DNA from: Egicoccus halophilus
Lineage (GTDB): Bacteria > Actinomycetota > Nitriliruptoria > Nitriliruptorales > Nitriliruptoraceae
Direction of reading: 5' to 3'
Assembly (NCBI RefSeq): GCF_004300825.1
Contig: NZ_CP036250.1
Span: 3,483,001-3,547,000, forward strand
Length of the DNA: 64,000 nt
The translations under genes and the position numbers were made by a program. The number at the start of each line of letters is the position of its first letter. Positions within the stretch are counted from its first letter, which is position 1. Of the stretch, positions 8,667 through 18,571 are shown in pieces. The notes below the pieces were generated by a model that ran no database searches, was not told where the DNA came from, and saw only the letters and a list, made by a program, of their open reading frames with translations.

Positions 8667-8831
8667 CGGGGTCCTCGTCCCTGCGGAACTCGCCGCTTCG
8701 AGCTTGCTTCCTCCGCCTTGTCCCGTCGGCGGCCGTCGTGCTAGCGTCTCGTTCGCACTGCGAACCGATGTTCACGGAACGAACGCCATGCAAGCAGTCG
8801 CCTCCCGAGGTGTCAACCGGACCGGCCCACG
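8667..8831. promoter_or_regulatory. pcaC/IclR-gene divergent promoter with palindromic operator
   Basis: A perfect 15-bp palindrome, GTTCGCACTGCGAAC, lies at 8751-8765. A related imperfect copy, GTTCACGGAACGAAC, follows at 8770-8784, so the two sites are 19 bp apart centre to centre, close to two helical turns. This is the kind of arrangement used by IclR-family regulators such as PcaR and PobR, and the regulator gene is directly adjacent. The sites probably control pcaC leftward and the regulator-pobA pair rightward. The sites are seen; the binding partner is inferred. Confidence 0.6.
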
Positions 8832-10803
<1,972 letters not shown>

Positions 10804-10851
10804 CCTCCGGCGGCGAGCACGCGTCGGCCGAGCGGCTCGTGGCGCTGCCCG

Positions 10852-11688
10852 TCAGGTCGGGGCCAGCCGGTCGAACAGTGCCGCGAGGTCGAGGTCGGCG
10901 GGCAGCGTCACGGCCAGGTCCTCTTCGAGGGCCGCACGCAGGGCGTCGACGTTCGTCAGCTGCCGCTGCTCGCTGCGCCCGTCGGCGTGGTGCACGGCAA
11001 GTCGGAGGTCGGCCAGGGCGATGCGCCGGCCGGCGGGGGCGCGGGCGCCCAGCAGCGCCGTGGTGAAGCGCGAGGCGGGATGTGTGGCGGTGTAGTGGTT
11101 GGCCACCTCGAGGTCGGCCCGCGACTGCGGCTGCAGTTCGACGTCGTAGGCGGGGCGCCAGCCCGCACCGCGCCGCACCTCCACGGTGACGACCTCACCG
11201 TCGCGGCGCAGCCGGCAGGGCTCGTGCCCGGTCGCCTGGGGCCGGTCGGGCACCAGCGCCAGCGGCGCGGTGGGGGTCGGCCCACCGAAGCCGACGTCCA
11301 CGAGGTACGACGTCGGGGCGAACTCGACGAGCAGCACCTGGTGGGTCCGGGGCGCGGACACCCCGTCGGGGCGGCCCCAACGCACCCGTGCGAGCAGCGC
11401 GGTGACCGCGAAGCCGAGCTCGTCGAGCACCGCGTGCAGCAACCCGCTGTGTTCGAAGCAGTACCCGCCTCGGCCACGACGGACGAGCTTGTCCCACAGG
11501 ACCGCCGGCTCCAGGCAGACGCCTCGGCCCAGCAGCGGGTCGAGGTTCTCGAAGGGAATCGTCCGGGTGTGCCGCTCGACGATCCGGAACAACGTCGGCA
11601 GGTCGGGTGCGACCTCGCCGTCCACGCCGATGCGTCGGAGGTAGGCCGCCACGTCGACGGCGGCGGTGTCACGGATGGGGATGGTCAT
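10852..11688 (-). CDS. nat: Arylamine N-acetyltransferase
   Basis: Cytosolic acetyl-CoA:arylamine N-acetyltransferase, 278 aa. The catalytic triad is visible: Cys in RGGYCFEHSG (about residue 72), His in PRTHQVLLVEF and Asp in SYLVDVGFGG. In mycobacteria NAT belongs to a sterol-degradation operon; here it instead follows folC, with its ATG overlapping the folC stop (ATGA), so its role in this organism is open. Acetylation of aromatic amines, including folate-related p-aminobenzoate, is a reasonable guess. It converges on pobA with a 48-bp gap. Confidence 0.9.
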   Translation of the reverse strand: MTIPIRDTAAVDVAAYLRRIGVDGEVAPDLPTLFRIVERHTRTIPFENLDPLLGRGVCLEPAVLWDKLVRRGRGGYCFEHSGLLHAVLDELGFAVTALLARVRWGRPDGVSAPRTHQVLLVEFAPTSYLVDVGFGGPTPTAPLALVPDRPQATGHEPCRLRRDGEVVTVEVRRGAGWRPAYDVELQPQSRADLEVANHYTATHPASRFTTALLGARAPAGRRIALADLRLAVHHADGRSEQRQLTNVDALRAALEEDLAVTLPADLDLAALFDRLAPT

Positions 11689-13012
11689 GGCGCAGCGTAA
11701 CGTCGGGTGTCGTCCCACCCCGCGGCGGCGCCAGTCGACCACGTCGGCCGCAGTTCCCCGCGGGCGGCAGCTACGAGTCGGTGCGTCCCCGTCACCAGGA
11801 TCCGTCCGTCGGGCCCGACGTGCCGTTCGGCCGCCGCCAGGGCATCGGTCACGGAGACGACCCGTATCAGCGGTGCGTCGGGTGCCGCCGCCCCTTCGCT
11901 CCTGCGCTCGGACGCCACGAGGTAGGCGGCGCTGGCCAGCGGCAGGAGCGGTCGGAGGAAGCGGGCCAGGTCCCGGCCGGGCGAGGCGGCCACCACGAGC
12001 GCAAGCGGGACGTCGGCGCACTGGTCGGCCATGGCGGCCGCGAGCGCCCGCGCCGCGTCCTCGTTGTGCGCGACGTCCAGGACGACGTCCGGCCGTCCCG
12101 GACACGTCAGGCGTTCCGTGCGGCCGGGGACCTGCGCCGCCGCCAGGGCTCCCTGCGTCGCGGCGACGTCGAGCGGCCGTGCCGGGCCGAGCAGGGTGTC
12201 GACGGCGGCCAGCGCCAGGGCGGCGTTGACCGCCTGGTGAGCGCCACGCAGCGGGAGTCGTGCCCGGTACGTGGCGCTCCCGATCCGCACGACGAGGTCC
12301 TGCCCGTCGAGGTCGTCCCGGCACGAGAGGACCTCGACGTGCTCGCCGTAGGCCAGCAGCCGGGTCCCCGTCGCCGCGGCACGGTCGGCGACGACGGCGG
12401 TGGCGGCGGCGTCCATCGGGCCGACGACGGCGGTCGCACCGGCTCGAGGATGCCCGCCTTCTCGCCGGCGACCTCGGCCGTGGTGCTGCCGAGCTCGGGG
12501 TGGTCGAGCCCGATCGACGCGATGACGGCGACCTCGCCGTGATGCACGTTGGTGGGGTCCAGGCGGCCACCGATGCCGACCTCGACCGCGGCGACGTCGA
12601 CCCCGGCATCGGCGAACAGCACGGACGCCGTCGCCGTCATCAGCTCGAAGAACGTGATCCGCTCGCCGAGGTGACGCTCGGCACGCGCGACCGCGGCCTC
12701 GACACGGTCGAGCGCGGCGAGGAAGGTGGCTTCGGTGACCGGTTCGCCGTCGACGGCGATCCGCTCCCTGACGTCCTCGAGGTGGGGGGACGTGAAGGCG
12801 CCCACGCGCAGGCCGTTGGCGGACAGCACCGCGCTCGCCAGGCGTGTCACGGTCGTCTTGCCATTGGTGCCGGTCACGTGCAGGCAGCGGTAGCGGTCCT
12901 GCGGGTCCCCCAGCATGCCCGCCAGCACACGCAGGCGTCGCCGTCCGGGCCGCTGCCCGTGCCGACGGCGCTCGAAGTGCGCGGCCATACGCGCGCTCAG
13001 CGCGGAGCTCAC
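11685..13012 (-). pseudogene. folC: folC (dihydrofolate/folylpolyglutamate synthase) interrupted by one frameshift
   Basis: Mur-ligase-type enzyme that adds glutamate to folates. The first part (GTG at 13012, after GAGGAGCGACG) has HVTGTNGKTTVTRLASAVL, GAFTSPHLEDVRERI and VGIGGRLDPTNV, and runs correctly to AGEKAGILEP. Homology then continues in another frame from GATAVVGP-MDAAATAVVADRAA through RGAHQAVNAALALAAVD and the C-terminal DVAHNEDAARALA to the stop at 11685. One missing base at about 12440 (gcacc/ggctcg on the + strand, expected gcacccggctcg) accounts for the shift. All other motifs are intact, so it is either a sequencing error or a very recent lesion. FolC is normally essential, which favours an error or a second copy elsewhere. 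Confidence 0.8.
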
Positions 13013-13081
13013 CGTCGCTCCTCGAGGTCCGTGGGGACCGACCTCGCGGACGGGCCCTGGTCGGTCATGCGCGGGGTGTGC

Positions 13082-13954
13082 TCAGCGCCGCGGCAGACCG
13101 CGGCGGGCGCGCGCCGCCTCGAGGGTGTTCTGCAGCAGCATCGTGACCGTCATCGGCCCGACCCCGCCGGGCACGGGCGTGATCGCACCGGCGACCTCGC
13201 GCAGGCCCTCGAAGTCGACGTCGCCGACGAGCTTGCCGTCCTCGCCGCGGTTCGTGCCGACGTCGATGACCACTGCGCCGGGACGGACCATGTCCGGCGT
13301 GATCAGTCCGATGCGTCCCACGGCAGCGACGACCACGTCCGCCGTGCGGCACACGGCGCCGAGGTCCCGGGTGCGCGAGTGCGCCAGCGTCACCGTCGCG
13401 TCGCGCCCCTTGAGGGTGAGCATGACCGACAGCGGGCGGCCCACGAGGTTGGATCGTCCGACGATCACCACATGGCTACCCGCGGTCTCCACCCCGGCGT
13501 GGTCGAGCAGTTCGAGGACGCCGTAGGGCGTGCACGAGAGGAAGGTCGGATCACCGACGGCGAGGCGACCCGCGGTGTAGGGGTTGAGCGCGTCGACGTC
13601 CTTGCCGGGATCGATCAGTTCCTGGATCGGCTGCGGGTCGAGGTGCTCCGGCAGCGGAAGCTGGACGAGGATCCCGTCGATCTGCTCGTCGGCGTTGAGG
13701 TCGTCGACCAGCCCTTCGAGGTCCGCCTGTGACGTGTCGGAGGGCAGCACGACCTGCCGGCTGAGCATCCCGGCTTCCTCGGTTGCCCGGTGCTTCATGC
13801 CGACGTAGACCTTCGACGCCGGGTCCTCGCCCACCAGCACCGCGGCCAGCCCGGGCTGGATGCCGTGCTCGGCCTTCAAGCGGGTCACGTCGTCCGCGAT
13901 CCGGGCCCGCACCTGCTGTGCGAGTGCCTTGCCGTCGATGATCCTGGCGGTCAT
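13082..13954 (-). CDS. folD: Methylenetetrahydrofolate dehydrogenase / methenyltetrahydrofolate cyclohydrolase
   Basis: Bifunctional FolD, 290 aa. It interconverts 5,10-methylene-, 5,10-methenyl- and 10-formyl-tetrahydrofolate with NADP. Diagnostic motifs are SKVYVGMKHRATEEAG (Tyr and Lys catalytic pair near residues 49-53), DGILVQLPLPEHLD and the nucleotide site VVIVGRSNLVGRPLSVML with PVPGGVGPMTVTMLLQNT near the end. It stands between the ligM operon terminator and folC. In this setting it could carry methylene-THF made by MetF from methyl groups on to formyl-THF for PurU. Confidence 0.95.
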   Translation of the reverse strand: MTARIIDGKALAQQVRARIADDVTRLKAEHGIQPGLAAVLVGEDPASKVYVGMKHRATEEAGMLSRQVVLPSDTSQADLEGLVDDLNADEQIDGILVQLPLPEHLDPQPIQELIDPGKDVDALNPYTAGRLAVGDPTFLSCTPYGVLELLDHAGVETAGSHVVIVGRSNLVGRPLSVMLTLKGRDATVTLAHSRTRDLGAVCRTADVVVAAVGRIGLITPDMVRPGAVVIDVGTNRGEDGKLVGDVDFEGLREVAGAITPVPGGVGPMTVTMLLQNTLEAARARRGLPRR

Positions 13955-13989
13955 GTGTTCCTCGATACAGGTCGGAGTCCGGGTGGTGG

Positions 13990-14032
13990 CGACGGTTCGG
14001 GGACCGGACGAAGCCCGGCCCCCGAACCGTCG
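13990..14032 (-). terminator. Hairpin after ligM
   Basis: CGACGGTTCGGGG at 13990-14002 pairs perfectly with CCCCGAACCGTCG at 14020-14032 (13 bp). The 17-nt loop can itself form a short CCGG/CCGG stem. It begins six bases after the ligM stop and lies before folD. No T-run follows, as is usual in high-GC actinobacteria. It suggests that the metF-purU-ligM transcript ends here and folD is expressed separately or by read-through. Confidence 0.6.
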
Positions 14033-14037
14033 TCCGC

Positions 14038-15444
14038 TCAGGCGCGGCCGGCCGTACGCCACCCCTCGGCGTAGTGCTCGCGGGCCTCACGCGAGTACGG
14101 CACGGGGCTGACGGTGGCGCGGATCTCGATCTGGCGGTGCGGACGCTCGGTGCTGAGCTTGCGCGAACCGCCGTCGGGCTCGCCCCAGACGACCTTCACC
14201 TCGCTGCCGACCTCGAGCGACGGGTCGACGACCGCGAGCGACAGGAAGCGGCGCTCGTTGTAGGTGTAGCCGGTGAACAGCGACAGACCGATGTCCTTGC
14301 CGTCGTGGACGACGCGGTCGTAGCTGGCCGAGCCGTAGACGCTCTGCGGCAGGTCGAGGTACTTGTAGGGCACCTCGTCGCTCAGCAGCGACGCCCAGAC
14401 CTTCAGCACGTCCTCGGCGTTCCAGGCGAGGGTCACCTTGCGCCGCTGGGACTCCTTGTCCATCGCCTCGAGCGCGTCGCGGCCGACGAAGTCGTGGTCG
14501 AGCTTCGCCATGTGGCCGTAGCCCATCTCATACGGCGTGAGGTAGTAGTCCTCGATGTCGTCGGACACGAAGCTGCCCGCCAGGGTGCCGCCGCGCCCCT
14601 CGAGGCTGTTGGCCGGCACCCAGTCGCGGTAGCCCGACATCTTCTCACCGGTGTAGATGGCCGGGAGCGGCGAGGGGATCCAGCCCGACTCGATCGTGTT
14701 GGTCGAGTAGGCGCGGGCGCCGACGGGGCGGATGCCGAACTCCTCACCGGCCTCGAGGATCGCGTCGCGGACCTCGTCGTACTCCTCGTACGGACCCCAG
14801 ACCTCGAGGCCTGGCTGACCGGCCATGCCGTGGCGCAGGGCGGGCAGGCGTCGGCCCGCCATCGTGACCGAGTCGAAGTTGAAGAACTTGATGTTCGGCA
14901 GGTCGCCCCCGGTCAGCTTCTTGATCAGCTGCTCGGCCTTGGGGCCCTGGATCTGGAACCGGTACTGCGTGCGGTTGACCGGCTTGCCCAGCGTGATGGA
15001 GGGCGCACGCGGGTCACGGGTGATCTCGACGTCGTAGTCACCGGCCTCGGCGTTGTAGTGCACCCAGTTCGGCGCCGGGGAGCGGCCCACGAACTCGTAC
15101 AGGTCCTCCTCGAGGTGGAACAGGATGCCGTCGCCGATGACGAACCCGTCCGGGCTGACGGGCACGTACTGCTTGGCCTTGCCGACGGTGAAGTTCTTGA
15201 ACGAGTTGATGCCGTGGTCTCGGAGCAGACGCTCGGCGTCCGGTCCCTTGACGTACATGTTGTCCATGTGCCAGGTCTGGTCGTAGAGGATGCAGTCCTC
15301 GGTCCAGGCCCGCTGTTCGTCGATCCAGTTGGAGAACTCCGGCGGCTTGGTCGGGTAGACGTACCGGCCCACCTGGTTGTTGCGCAGCAACTCGACGGGA
15401 TCGCCCGCGCTGCGCAGGAGGTCGTTCAGACTTTCGTTGCTCAT
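14038..15444 (-). CDS. ligM: Tetrahydrofolate-dependent aryl O-demethylase, LigM/DesA type
   Basis: 468 aa, GcvT/aminomethyltransferase fold. LigM of Sphingobium (vanillate and 3-O-methylgallate) and DesA (syringate) transfer an aryl methyl group to THF, giving 5-methyl-THF. The family pattern is clear from end to end: LLRNNQVGRYVYPTKPPEFSNW, AKQYVPVSPDGFVIGDGI, RFQIQGPKAEQLI, LRHGMAGQPGLEVWGPYEE, ESGWIPSPLPAIYTGEKM and PYEMGYGHMAKLDHDFVGRDALEA. The length equals LigM (about 470). The ATG at 15444 follows AAGGGAAG. It is last in the metF-purU-ligM unit, whose products would process the methyl group. Glycine-cleavage T protein is excluded by length and by these motifs; which methoxy acid it uses cannot be told. 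Confidence 0.88.
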   Translation of the reverse strand: MSNESLNDLLRSAGDPVELLRNNQVGRYVYPTKPPEFSNWIDEQRAWTEDCILYDQTWHMDNMYVKGPDAERLLRDHGINSFKNFTVGKAKQYVPVSPDGFVIGDGILFHLEEDLYEFVGRSPAPNWVHYNAEAGDYDVEITRDPRAPSITLGKPVNRTQYRFQIQGPKAEQLIKKLTGGDLPNIKFFNFDSVTMAGRRLPALRHGMAGQPGLEVWGPYEEYDEVRDAILEAGEEFGIRPVGARAYSTNTIESGWIPSPLPAIYTGEKMSGYRDWVPANSLEGRGGTLAGSFVSDDIEDYYLTPYEMGYGHMAKLDHDFVGRDALEAMDKESQRRKVTLAWNAEDVLKVWASLLSDEVPYKYLDLPQSVYGSASYDRVVHDGKDIGLSLFTGYTYNERRFLSLAVVDPSLEVGSEVKVVWGEPDGGSRKLSTERPHRQIEIRATVSPVPYSREAREHYAEGWRTAGRA

Positions 15445-15540
15445 GCCACTTCCCTTGTCGTCCGCGGTGTCACCAGTTGGTCCCGGACCGGAAGGCAAGT
15501 CGTGCACGATCACCAACCGGTGCCGGGGTGCTGCGGTAGA

Positions 15541-16410
15541 TCAGAACACGACCGTGGAGTTGCCGTCCCGCAGGACCCGATCCTCCGCGTGCCACCCGAC
15601 GGCCCTCGCGAGCACCTGACGTTCGACGTCGGCGCCGAAGCGCTGGAGCGCCTTGGTGCTCATGGCGTGGGACACACGGATGACGTCCTGCTCGATGATC
15701 GGCCCCTCGTCGAGGTCCTCGGTCACGTAGTGCGCCGTCGCACCGATCAACTTGACGCCCCGCTCCTTCGCCCGTTGGTAGGGCGATGCGCCCATGAACG
15801 CCGGCAGGAAGGAGTGGTGGATGTTGATGATCGGGACGGCGAGCTCCTCGAGGAAGTCCCCCGAGAGGATCTGCATGTAGCGGGCCAGGACGACCAGGTC
15901 GACGTTGCCCTTGAGCAGCTTCATCTGCTCGCGTTCGGCCTCGGGCTTCGCTCCCTTCGCCACGGGGACGTGGAAGAACGGGATGCCGAAGCGACGAACC
16001 TCTTCGCTGAGGTCCGGGTGGTTCGAGATCACCATCGTGACGTCGATCGCCAGTTCCCCGCGCCGGTGACGCCACAACAGATCCATCAGACAGTGGTCGA
16101 GCTTCGACACCATGATGGCGGTGCGCTTGCGTCGCTTGACCTCCAGCATCGTGCAGTGGAGACCGAACTTCGCCCCCACCTCCTCGGCGATCACGTCCTC
16201 GAGCTCGGCGCGGCGGACCTGCAGGTTCGGCAGGTGGAACTCGGTGCGCTGGAAGAACCGACCGCCCTCCGGGTCGCTCGAGAACTGATCGAGCGACACG
16301 ATGTTCGCACCCGCCCGGCTGAGCGCTCCGGACACGGCCGCGACCACACCGGGCTGATCGGGGCCCTTGATGATCAGTCGCCCGACGTCGGTGTCCTCGT
16401 CCCCTCGCAT
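15541..16410 (-). CDS. purU: Formyltetrahydrofolate deformylase
   Basis: Hydrolyses 10-formyl-THF to THF and formate; 289 aa. An N-terminal ACT domain (RLIIKGPDQPGVVAAVSGALSRAGANI, residues about 11-90) precedes the formyltransferase-like domain with MVISNHPDLSEEVRRFGIPFFHVPV. The catalytic Asn/His/Asp region is at IINIHHSFLPAFMGASPYQRAKERGVKLIGATAHYV and LDEGPIIEQDVIRVSH. The start at 16410 follows AAAGGAAG and lies 16 bp after metF. Next to ligM it would regenerate free THF for further demethylation and excrete the methyl carbon as formate. Confidence 0.93.
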   Translation of the reverse strand: MRGDEDTDVGRLIIKGPDQPGVVAAVSGALSRAGANIVSLDQFSSDPEGGRFFQRTEFHLPNLQVRRAELEDVIAEEVGAKFGLHCTMLEVKRRKRTAIMVSKLDHCLMDLLWRHRRGELAIDVTMVISNHPDLSEEVRRFGIPFFHVPVAKGAKPEAEREQMKLLKGNVDLVVLARYMQILSGDFLEELAVPIINIHHSFLPAFMGASPYQRAKERGVKLIGATAHYVTEDLDEGPIIEQDVIRVSHAMSTKALQRFGADVERQVLARAVGWHAEDRVLRDGNSTVVF

Positions 16411-16426
16411 CTGACTTCCTTTGCGG

Positions 16427-17332
16427 TCAGGCGCGCACGGACGCCAGCAGCTTCTGCCGCCAGGCCTCGGTGCGCTCGAGCTCGTTGAAGGTGAAGATGT
16501 GCAGCCCCGACACGTAGGTCGGCGTCTGACTCAGCGTCTTGCCCAGTCGCCGAAGCAACCGCGTCGGGTTGTAACCGCCGGGCACCAGCAGCCGCCAGAC
16601 CAGGTTCTGTTGTTTCTGCAGGAACCGCGCCGACTGTCCGAGGCCGATGCCCGCGGAGATCCGCATCAGTTTCTGTCGGTTCACGGGCCCGGGCACCCCG
16701 AGGTGGATGGGCACGTGCACGCCGGCCTGCTCGAGTCGCGACGCCCAGGCGGCGATCGTGTCGGGGGCGAAGCAGATCTGGGTGATGATCCGGTCGGCGT
16801 GGGTGGCCTTCTGGTGCAACGCGGTGTCCAACGCGGCCTCCGGGATGCTGGCGTGACCCTCCGGGTAGCCGCCGACGCCCAGGTTCTCGTAGGAGAAGCC
16901 GATGCCGTCGAGCGCGTCGATGAGCTCCTTGGCGCTCGAGAACGGCCCGTGAGGCTCGGGTGCGTCACCGCCGATCACGAACAGCGAGCGGATCCCGGCC
17001 TCGTCGAGACGCTCCGTGATGCGCCGCAGCTGCCCGTGGTCCTCGACCAGTCGCGCCGCCAGGTGTGGTGCCACCCGGTAGCCCGCCCGCGCCAGGGCCA
17101 CGGCGAGGTCGAGCGTGGCATCCAGCCCTCGTCCCTCGGCGGCGGTGACGGTCAGCGGCACGTCCTTGGGCACGTGCTGCAGCACCGACGCCTCGGTCTT
17201 CTTGAACGGCATGACCTCGTAGCCGATGTTGCGCACCAGGCCGGCGAGGTCGATCGGGGCGACGGTCGGCCGGGGGGTGTCCTCGTCACCCGGCTCGTCC
17301 GGGCGCCCACCGACGGAGTGGCTCTCGCTCAT
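16427..17332 (-). CDS. metF: Methylenetetrahydrofolate reductase, likely working in the oxidative direction
   Basis: FAD-dependent MetF/MTHFR-like protein, 301 aa. Seen are the barrel entry YEVMPFKKTEASVLQHVPKDVPLTVTAAEGRGLDATL, the FVIGGDAPEPHGPF segment, the conserved THADRIITQICFAPDTI strand and HIFTFNELERTEAWR at the C terminus. The ATG at 17332 follows GGGAGCGACG; a start four codons earlier lacks such a site. As first gene of a unit with purU and ligM, it most likely oxidises 5-methyl-THF from demethylation to methylene-THF, as metF does beside ligM in Sphingobium. Sequence divergence from biosynthetic MetF supports, but does not prove, a specialised role. Confidence 0.87.
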   Translation of the reverse strand: MSESHSVGGRPDEPGDEDTPRPTVAPIDLAGLVRNIGYEVMPFKKTEASVLQHVPKDVPLTVTAAEGRGLDATLDLAVALARAGYRVAPHLAARLVEDHGQLRRITERLDEAGIRSLFVIGGDAPEPHGPFSSAKELIDALDGIGFSYENLGVGGYPEGHASIPEAALDTALHQKATHADRIITQICFAPDTIAAWASRLEQAGVHVPIHLGVPGPVNRQKLMRISAGIGLGQSARFLQKQQNLVWRLLVPGGYNPTRLLRRLGKTLSQTPTYVSGLHIFTFNELERTEAWRQKLLASVRA

Positions 17333-17385
17333 CGTCGCTCCCATCGTCCAGCTGGCTCGCGCCCCAACGTGGTGGGGCAGGGATA

Positions 17386-17397
17386 CTCGTCAACACT
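17386..17397 (-). promoter_or_regulatory. Weak copy of the GTTGAC operator before metF
   Basis: On the minus strand the sequence TGTTGACGAG reads towards metF, about 56 bp before its start. It shares the GTTGAC core and the orientation of the stronger sites at 18473, 23415, 28287 and 30483, but has no ACAAT arm. TTGACG could serve as a -35 element. It is listed as a possible regulon member only. Confidence 0.3.
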
Positions 17398-17414
17398 CTG
17401 GTTCGTACGGCTCG

Positions 17415-18170
17415 TCATGGGTGGGCGGGAGCCGCCGCCCGGACCAGGGACCCGCCCGGCATCACAGCGGCGAGGGGTTCGTCGGACGCCAACGCCCGCT
17501 CGAGATTGCGTCGCGCGAGTCGCGCGTGCTCCCGCGCGACCGCTTCCGCGCGGGCACCTTCGCGGGCAGCGATGGCGTTGACGATCACGCGGTGCTGCTC
17601 CTGGGCGATGGTCATCCAGCGACGGGCACCGCGCCCCTGCCCCCGCACCAGCGCGTTCGGCGACGCGAACGGCAGTGCCAGGACGTGCTCGAGCGATCGC
17701 TGCAGGACCGCACTCGACGCCAGCCCCAGCAACAGCGCGTGGAACCGCTCGTTCAGCGCGACGTAGTCCTCGAAGATCCCTTCCGTCCCGCCCTCGCCGT
17801 CGAGCAGCTGGTCGGCCTCCTCGACGACCTCCCGCAGCGGGAGCAGGTACGACGGGTCGTCGAGGCGTTCGGCCGCGAACCGAGCTGCGGTTCCCTCGAG
17901 CACCCCGCGCAGCTCGATGGCGTCCGCGACGTCCGCGACGCTGAAGTCCTGCACCAGGTAGCCACCCGACGCATGTTGGCGCACCAGACCCTCGTGCTCG
18001 AGGCTGATGAGGGCCAGCCGCAACGGCGTGCGCGAGACCCCGAGCCGGGCACACAGTGGGATCTCGGACAGTCGCTCGCCGGGGGCGAACGCACCACCGA
18101 GCAACATCTCCCGCAACGTCAACAGCGCCTTGATCCGTTGCGATGCGGGCGGTTCGGGCAGTGAACTCAC
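17415..18170 (-). CDS. GntR-family regulator with FCD domain (first copy)
   Basis: 251-aa transcription factor. The winged helix (residues about 8-75) contains LREMLLGGAFAPGERLSEIPLCARLGVSRTPLRLALISLEHEGLVR. The helical FCD ligand domain follows (IELRGVLEGTAARFAAERL, ALNERFHALLLGLA, EQHRVIVNAIAAREG), whose Asp/His residues usually hold a metal and an organic acid. The start is GTG at 18170, after AGGGAGGGTGCGCTC; longer forms lack a ribosome site. It sits between metF and the divergent tannase gene, with a GTTGAC operator in the gap, so it is the first candidate for the regulator of that operator set. VanR-type vanillate repressors belong to this subfamily. Confidence 0.86.
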   Translation of the reverse strand: MSSLPEPPASQRIKALLTLREMLLGGAFAPGERLSEIPLCARLGVSRTPLRLALISLEHEGLVRQHASGGYLVQDFSVADVADAIELRGVLEGTAARFAAERLDDPSYLLPLREVVEEADQLLDGEGGTEGIFEDYVALNERFHALLLGLASSAVLQRSLEHVLALPFASPNALVRGQGRGARRWMTIAQEQHRVIVNAIAAREGARAEAVAREHARLARRNLERALASDEPLAAVMPGGSLVRAAAPAHP

Positions 18171-18571
18171 GAGCGCACCCTCCCTGGCCTTGGCGTCGCG
18201 ACGCCCGGAACCTCCGCTGCGACCCACGTCCCCCCGATGATGACATGACCCGCCCGTTGCATGCAACCGAACCGGTGTCCTCGGACGGCATGCCGGCGGC
18301 CCCGCCCGCCCACTGCGGGGCGAGACTGGCTCGCTTCAGACGGAAATTCCGAGCAGCGTGCCCGAAATCCGTATCGATCACGGCGGGACCTGAGCGAGCG
18401 ATGAGCGCACACAGTGATGAAGCTGCATGCAATCGACCCCTCCGGCTCCCGCCGCTCCATTCCGTCAACAAAATCGTTGACAACATTGCCGCAAGTCCTA
18501 GCTCGGCCCGTGCGAACGGGAGGTTCGCGCGTCGAGAGCGGGGACACCCCGTTCGAGGGAGAGGGAGCGAC
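18171..18571. promoter_or_regulatory. gntR/tannase divergent region with GTTGAC operator
   Basis: This 401-bp gap has no convincing gene. GTCAAC at 18464-18469 and GTTGAC at 18476-18481 form a 6-6-6 inverted repeat. The core ATCGTTGACAAC at 18473-18484 matches three other promoters in the window. TTGACA (18477-18482) lies 16 bp before TAGCTC (18499-18504), giving a plausible promoter reading towards the tannase gene, with the operator lying over its -35 box. GAGGGAG at 18561-18567 is the tannase ribosome site. Confidence 0.55.

Noticed and set aside
12400-12460. Programmed ribosomal frameshift in folC.
   Set aside because: No slippery sequence or downstream structure of the known type is visible, and folC is not known to use one; a base error or mutation is simpler.
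11881-13012. Two separate folate-ligase genes in overlapping frames.
   Set aside because: The two pieces are the N- and C-terminal halves of one FolC with no duplicated motif.
14074-16488. 804-codon plus-strand frame opposite ligM and purU.
   Set aside because: Antisense to full-length ligM and purU; composition rich in Val/Arg/Asp/Gly and no recognisable domain.
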